Positions 59,701 through 64,000 of a DNA stretch of 64,000 nt are shown piece after piece. The stretch comes from Lucifuga dentata (Eukaryota > Chordata > Actinopteri > Ophidiiformes > Bythitidae): NCBI GenBank assembly GCA_014773175.1, contig VXCM01001554.1:1-64000 (forward strand), given 5' to 3'. The stretch's first letter is position 1; each line of letters begins with the position of its first letter. A program made the translations under genes and the position numbers. Under the pieces are notes generated by a model. It saw only the letters and a list, made by a program, of their open reading frames with translations. It was not told the DNA's origin and ran no database searches.

Positions 59701-60594
59701 ACACAACACATGGACAATGGAGGTCCACCCTGCCTTGTGATTTACATGGCTGTAGTCTCAAGTAATTGCCCTTTAATTGCTTTATCGCTTTGCATGCAAA
59801 GCAGTTCCCGTCTGACTCAGCCATGACCTCATTTCAATTGAATTTATTCCTGTTGTACTTTGAGTACTTTGTTTCATTAATAGCCTCCAGTAGCTGAGTG
59901 TCATTATGCAGAGTAACAGTCAGCACTGATGCATAGCTATAGGTGCAGATATAGGCCTAATTAACTGGGATAACAAATGTTTCTGGGTTTTCATTTGATT
60001 TCGCAACTTGTTTTCTCACTGTTGCATCAGCACAACAAGGCATAACAGTTTATCTTGAAAATTGCTTTCGTATGGCCTCAAACACATTATGATGAGATTT
60101 CAAGCATCATTAAAATGAGCTGACACTGTATTTTCCTACTGTGGTACTCCAGTAGCAGGCAGTGCTGTGGTTAATATCATATGCAGTGCTACAGTTAATA
60201 TTTTACTCAGTACTGCCATCAGTATTCTAAATTGAAACTACTTTACTCCGTTTTGTATTTTCAGTACAGGAATGAATAACTAATATTTGTCTTTAAGCAG
60301 CCAATGAAGTGCATTCGAGGAAGACCGTAAACCTTAGCTGTAGCAGCAGAGCTGGCACTGTGTCCAGCTTTGAATTAATATTCTAAGTGGCCGAATCAGT
60401 ATAAATGAGAGAGTAAAATAATGGATTTCTGTGCTTGTGTCAGGCAAGGAAACCTGTCCAGTCGTCCGAAGGGCTTGCTCTCACTGGTTCGCAATGGCAT
60501 TCCTGAGCCACTTAGAGCTGAAGTCTGGCAGCTGCTGGCCGGTTGCCACGACAACCATGACCTGCTTGAGCACTACCGTATCCTCATCACCAAG
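43067..60594 (+). CDS. rabgap1l: rabgap1l (RAB GTPase-activating protein 1-like), 5' half of the coding region
   Basis: ATG at 43171 in a good context (GCCAGCCATGG). Coding exons: 43171-43308, 43575-43722, 44876-45086, 45817-45991, 46942-47099, 47800-47910, 49308-49374, 49550-49652, 50813-50979, 53703 or 53706-53832, 59198-59291, 60444-60594. They total 1650 nt (550 codons) when 53706 is used, with matching phases throughout. Domain order: N-terminus, PID/PTB (about residues 118-240), conserved kinesin-like middle region (about 265-425), acidic linker, and start of the TBC Rab-GAP domain (from about 514). The N-terminus and the [14 protein letters not shown] segment match RABGAP1L rather than the paralogue RABGAP1. 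The protein activates Rab GTP hydrolysis in endosomal/Golgi trafficking. The remaining TBC and coiled-coil exons are right of the window. Confidence 0.95.
44876..47099 (+). CDS. rabgap1l: rabgap1l exons encoding the PID/PTB domain
   Basis: Exons 44876-45086, 45817-45991 and 46942-47099 (phases 1/2/0/2) carry the phosphotyrosine-interaction fold. It opens [20 protein letters not shown], has the central strands [15 protein letters not shown] and the [13 protein letters not shown] strand, and ends in the C-terminal helix [14 protein letters not shown]. After the helix the last exon enters the middle domain with [17 protein letters not shown]. In this family the PID mediates protein-protein contact, probably independent of phosphotyrosine. 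Confidence 0.93.
47800..50979 (+). CDS. rabgap1l: rabgap1l exons encoding the middle (kinesin-like) domain
   Basis: Exons 47800-47910, 49308-49374, 49550-49652 and 50813-50979 join in frame (phases 2/2/0/1/0). They encode [15 protein letters not shown], the [20 protein letters not shown] motif, [20 protein letters not shown], and [20 protein letters not shown] followed by [10 protein letters not shown]. This is the conserved region between PID and TBC in RABGAP1-type proteins. The residues are nearly identical to the vertebrate family pattern, so the exon calls are firm. Confidence 0.93.
49684..49765 (-). mobile_element. retroposon 3'-tail fragment
   Basis: Read on the minus strand it gives AACCTGTGTGAAAGGTGCTA, then AAAGTTTGACTGATTGATTG. 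This is the shared 3' tail of many fish LINEs and SINEs, ending in a GATT-type short repeat. Only about 80 bp is present, within a rabgap1l intron. Confidence 0.55.
53016..53586 (-). mobile_element. TTAA MITE family, copy E (full length, 571 bp, inverted)
   Basis: Begins TTAAAGGACCAAACTTG and ends CTGTATGCTCCTTTAA. The TIRs of about 90 bp share GCATGTTT and the GTTACxTTACTGxCAACCATTTT motif. The body motifs occur as reverse complements compared with copies A-D (for example TGAACTGAACCCAATGG and GGAAGGTAGG). The right end lies about 115 bp upstream of a rabgap1l exon. Confidence 0.85.
53654..53700. repeat. (GTGC)n microsatellite abutting an exon
   Basis: GTGC/GTGT repeats run for about 46 bp directly into the CAGCAG acceptor of a rabgap1l exon, in the place of the usual polypyrimidine tract. 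Confidence 0.95.
53703..59291 (+). CDS. rabgap1l: rabgap1l acidic linker exons
   Basis: Exon 53703 (or 53706)-53832 encodes [16 protein letters not shown] and a Glu-rich end. Exon 59198-59291 encodes [20 protein letters not shown] then [12 protein letters not shown], ending phase 2. The [16 protein letters not shown] block is a family hallmark just before the TBC domain. The first exon has a tandem CAGCAG acceptor, so one extra Gln is optional. The intron between them is 5.4 kb and holds an 82 bp N gap. Confidence 0.9.
56204..56285. other. assembly gap (82 N) flanked by C runs
   Basis: Bounded by a run of 13 C on the left and CACCCCCCTACCCC on the right. It lies in the rabgap1l intron 53833-59197, which otherwise holds AT-rich DNA and a (CA)n/(TA)n array at 56544-56590. 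Confidence 0.95.
60444..60594 (+). CDS. rabgap1l: rabgap1l exon encoding the start of the TBC (Rab-GAP) domain
   Basis: The 151 nt exon completes the Trp codon shared with the previous exon, then reads [39 protein letters not shown] and HYRILITK. The R-x-G-I/V-P and [10 protein letters not shown] pattern is TBC motif A. The catalytic arginine (IxxDxxRTFP) and glutamine (YCQG) motifs belong to later exons not present here. Donor AAG|GTAAAC, phase 0. Confidence 0.93.
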
Positions 60595-61565
60595 GTAAAC
60601 ATACACCAAGGAGGGAAAACTCAAAAGCAAAACTTCATCGTCAACACATTCATTAGTTGTTTAACGTAACTCATAATTAATACATATGTCTCGCTATTTA
60701 CTTATTGATTTCAGTTGCTGACTTATTGTGGAACAGACACTCACACACTCTGCAATGTGCATTTCATAATGAGAAAGACATATATGTTTCACCATATAAG
60801 CAAAGCCCCCTGAAAATATTTACTGTGGAACACAACACTCAAACACAGCTGACTTGTCTATTAGCTGTGACACACACAATTCTCATATTTTTGCACTGGC
60901 TGATTAAAAATGGTCTCCCACTGAAAATGCCTGCTTAAGCAGTTATTTCGACTTACCTGGGTGTTGTATGAGTGTTGTATCTGTACTTTGGTTCTCCCAG
61001 GGGTAGAGGAAGTCCTACTTGCGTTTTCAGTGAAAAAACTTGCGGCATGAATATAAATGACTTCTGGCAATATAATGAGGAGAATAAAGCAATGCTGTGC
61101 ACAAGGATTGCTATGCTATGAAAATTGGTGGCTAACTATGACTGAATGAAAGCAGCGGAAACATGGCAATTCTACCAGGTATGTTGGAAAGCCTTAACAT
61201 CTTTGCTGTCAAGGATGTTGAGGCTTGACCACGTTTACCTGTGAGGTATGTTTGTGTGACTGGCTGCAGGGGAGGTTCTGTCGTGTTTGGTCACTGCGTT
61301 TTTGCATTTTTAATGCATTCTTACCTGGTTTAAAGGCATTTAGCGATGTTGTGGTCCCTGGGGTCAGTCACACTGTGCCTTCGATCTGCCTTGGGACAGG
61401 CTGCATGGGGGCGTTGTGTCTCTGGGTGAAAGGTTTCCTGTCCTCATGCTCTCTTCCATTATCTGAACTGGTCTGAGTTGAGCTCCCCAAAATGTCAACA
61501 GTCACAATTGTTTCTTTTTTCCTGATTATTTATTTATTATTATTATTATTAATTTATTGTTGATA

Positions 61566-61635
61566 GAACACTCATCAAGGATGATGAGTGTTCACAGTTC
61601 TCCATACAGGAGAACTGTGAATTCTCCTGTATGGA
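61566..61635. repeat. three overlapping inverted repeats
   Basis: GAACACTCATCA (61566-61577) pairs exactly with 61582-61593. TCACAGTTCTCC (61592-61603) pairs with 61609-61620. TCCATACAGGAGAA (61601-61614) pairs with 61622-61635. The second and third pairings use overlapping bases and exclude one another. Confidence 0.85.
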
Positions 61636-61763
61636 CTGGAAGTATATTATTGTCGTACCATATGAATTGAGTCTGTTTTGGTCCCAGTTGTTGCTCTAAT
61701 ACAGAGAATGATTTTCCTGCGATATTTTATTGTTCCAAAATATCAGGGCTACGTTTCATCATG

Positions 61764-62030
61764 TTAAAGGATCATACCGGCGATCACACGTTTGAGAATT
61801 GAGAAGATGACTTTTACCAAATAATTAAAATGGCTGTGCCTTCTACAACTTGCAGTGTTAGAAGGTGAAACATTGAATTTTAAAGTGGGTGTATCACTTG
61901 AACATTTAATATAAGGAAAACTAAAATACAGTTTTATATTTTGGAAATTGTTGTCAATAACGTAACATGTATGTGGGTTATACGTATATATTGGGCTCAA
62001 ACATGCTCGATCGCCAGTGTGGCCCTTTAA
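61764..62030 (+). mobile_element. TTAA MITE family, copy F (internally deleted, 267 bp)
   Basis: Starts TTAAAGGATCATACCGG and ends CCAGTGTGGCCCTTTAA. It keeps a short left terminus ending at the TTTGAG motif, then jumps to the body (AAGATGACTTTTACCAAATA onward) and the complete right TIR. About half of the element is missing, as expected for internal deletion. Confidence 0.8.
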
Positions 62031-64000
62031 CTAAAGAATATTGTAACACCAGCTGACATCTAGTTTTTACTAAACTCTAGTGGTTGACGTTCTCAATTTG
62101 CTGCCATGATGTAGACGTACTCATTAGCCCTTTTCTAAACTAGTCCGTAATGACTAGCCCTCCAGTATGAAGTGTCAATTCATATGTCGTACTCAAAGCT
62201 ATGGAGGGCTCTTTGTATCATGAGGGAGGGTATAATTAAACAAGTAAATTGTGTGCCACTCTCCACCATAACCAGGAAACATCTGTCACCATGGATACTA
62301 ATAGACACATCTCACCCATCGTTTGTGCTAAATGAAAGATGAGAAATAAAATCCCCAAAAGTATCGTTGTGCAGCCCAGGTGTGTAACCCATTCTTTGGG
62401 TCTCTGATCAGATATTTGTAAACTAGTGTTTAGAGCAACAAAGCCTCACTGGAGTACATAGCAGGAGGTGATTAAAAAGCTCTCTTTTATGGATAGTACA
62501 ATAGTCTTCTATACCGCAGAGAGACTTGAAAGTACCTGCCTCACATGAAGCAGAGGTAGAGAAGGGGATGGATGGAAAGAGGGAAGAAATCTTGACCCAT
62601 AAATATGAGGGTGCCTTGTCTTTGAAGGGGGAAGAAGAAAAAAGGAATGTATAAATGTCAAGAGCTGGCAGATTTCTGTCTTTCCAGAGTCACATTTTTA
62701 GATTAGGCTTTCACCTTCAATGTTAATTTCTCTTTGTCTTAATGTCTCTCTTGTTATGTAGGTGTTTTATTGACAGGTTTTCTTTGTGTCCCCTCTGCTT
62801 TTCTTTTATTGTGTCATGCTTTCGGGTTTTTTTCTACTTCATGTCCCATTGCTTTCTCTTTCTACCGTACTATGTCTCTCTCCATTGCTTTCTCTCTGTC
62901 TTCCTTTTTTTCCTCCACTCTTTAACACAGACCACGTTCTTTGCCATTTCTCTCTATTGTTACATAAGACTAGCTTTCTGTTGTGCAGCACATTTACTCT
63001 CATACCACTGGCTGAGCCACACCCACATCCTCTTCCTTGCCAGAGTAATGATGGTATTGATAGCTGGGTGGTCGAGCTATTAATAGCTACACCAAATGAA
63101 TGGAACTGAGGGAAAAAAAGATGGAGAGAGGGAACGGGAAAGAGAGAAGAGAGGCAAATAAAAGCAGCAGTGAGGGCAGTGTGGAGCTTATTAATGTCTG
63201 TTGTCGTGCTTAGTTATGATGTTAATGCTGATTGAATTCTAAGTAATTGGACTGTCGCCCTTACGGGGAGTTATCAGTGTCATAAACCATTGATGTGTAT
63301 CATTCTGAATAATGACACACTGCAGAGGGATACTAAACCGTGTGTGGTGTGGAGTCCTGAACTAACATCAACAAAACAGATTCTTGTTGTACTTGGTGAG
63401 TGAACTGATTTGGATTGTCATTCATAAGTTGTAGATTTACATCAGTCCGTGCACGGTTAACAATACAGGGATGGGTGACACTGAATAGAATGGTTTAACA
63501 CAGTACAAAAATACTTTTGATTCTCCTTAATTGGTCTTTAACGTGATTTTTGTAGTGCGCTGCATTTGTAATGTCAAATGAGCTCGTTCTTGTAGATCCT
63601 ATGCCTGAATAGCCCAAAAAAGCTTTATTTGTTTTTCATTTATATGAGGATTTCACTGGCAAATTAGTTTTAATGCTTTTCCTAAATGTCATTGTCTGCC
63701 ATCTTCGTGACTGACATATCTATCAGCATTTTATATTTCATCCTCAGGAAGAAATCCAGTGCAGCTATTGAGAAAACTCAGTCCTCATTTCCAGGATAAT
63801 TTAGCTGGCCTCTGTGACTCTGTAAACAATTATTCTAGTTTAATCACTAAAGAACAAGTTGCACAATTTCTTATTAAACCTGTCTGTACCAAAGTTTGTG
63901 CTGCTAATGCTTTTTTCACGGCAAGTGATTTTTTGAATATCCAGTGCAACAAACCAGATTTGTAGGTGGTTTGAAATTTAAATCACAATGTTCTTTTACC

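Larger units (their letters stand above)
60595..64000 (+). other. rabgap1l: rabgap1l intron after the first TBC exon
   Basis: Intron to the window edge with no further TBC exon. It contains nested hairpins at 61566-61635, MITE copy F (61764-62030) and a pyrimidine-rich stretch near 62720-62930. The frame 63759-63965 has no family resemblance that I recognise. Confidence 0.75.

Noticed and set aside
63759..63965. 68-codon frame near the right edge as a further rabgap1l exon
   Set aside because: It does not resemble the TBC sequence expected after RILITK and has no matching acceptor phase.
61000..64000. GPR52-like intronless receptor nested in rabgap1l, as in human
   Set aside because: No frame of 300 or more codons with seven hydrophobic segments is present; if conserved it would lie in an intron right of the window.
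1..64000. CRISPR array, bacterial operon or viral genome content
   Set aside because: No spaced identical repeats with unique spacers and no compact intronless gene runs; everything fits vertebrate genomic DNA.

Overview
This is a stretch of vertebrate, almost certainly teleost fish, genomic DNA. Short exons with consensus GT/AG splice sites are scattered through AT-rich introns. Dinucleotide microsatellites are dense, and several fish-type transposon classes are present: a tRNA-derived SINE, a Tc1/mariner remnant, a hAT-like element and a TTAA-flanked MITE family. It is draft assembly: there are two long N runs and eleven single Ns, four of the latter joining directly duplicated 63-67 bp flanks.

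Three protein-coding genes lie on the + strand. (1) 566-9713 (perhaps to 10185) is the 3' part of tdrd5, a germline piRNA-pathway factor. Twelve exons with consistent phase cover the last LOTUS/OST-HTH domain, an acidic linker, an extended Tudor domain and a divergent C-terminal region. (2) About 19.1-34.4 kb is fam163a, with a GC-rich probable 5'UTR exon at about 19116-19732, a roughly 14 kb intron, and two coding exons (33782-33874 and 34026-34424) encoding a complete 163-residue single-pass membrane protein. (3) From about 37.6 kb to beyond the right edge is the 5' half of rabgap1l. Twelve coding exons (43171-60594) give 550 or 551 codons: N-terminus, PID/PTB domain, the conserved middle (kinesin-like) domain, an acidic linker and the first part of the Rab-GAP TBC domain. 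The rest of TBC and the coiled-coil C-terminus lie outside the window.

The rest is intron and intergenic DNA. The most notable structure I can read directly there is a TTAA-bounded, long-TIR, non-autonomous element family with at least six dispersed copies in both orientations. Others are a full-length SINE with a perfect 14 bp target-site duplication, an 84 bp-arm fold-back element, a perfect 16 bp hairpin, a set of mutually exclusive hairpins, and a rabgap1l NAGNAG acceptor placed directly after a (GTGC)n microsatellite. I see no convincing new gene system. The genes work in unrelated processes (piRNA/germ granule, a small membrane protein, Rab GTPase control) and are simply neighbours. I found no tRNA, rRNA, CRISPR or bacterial-type feature.
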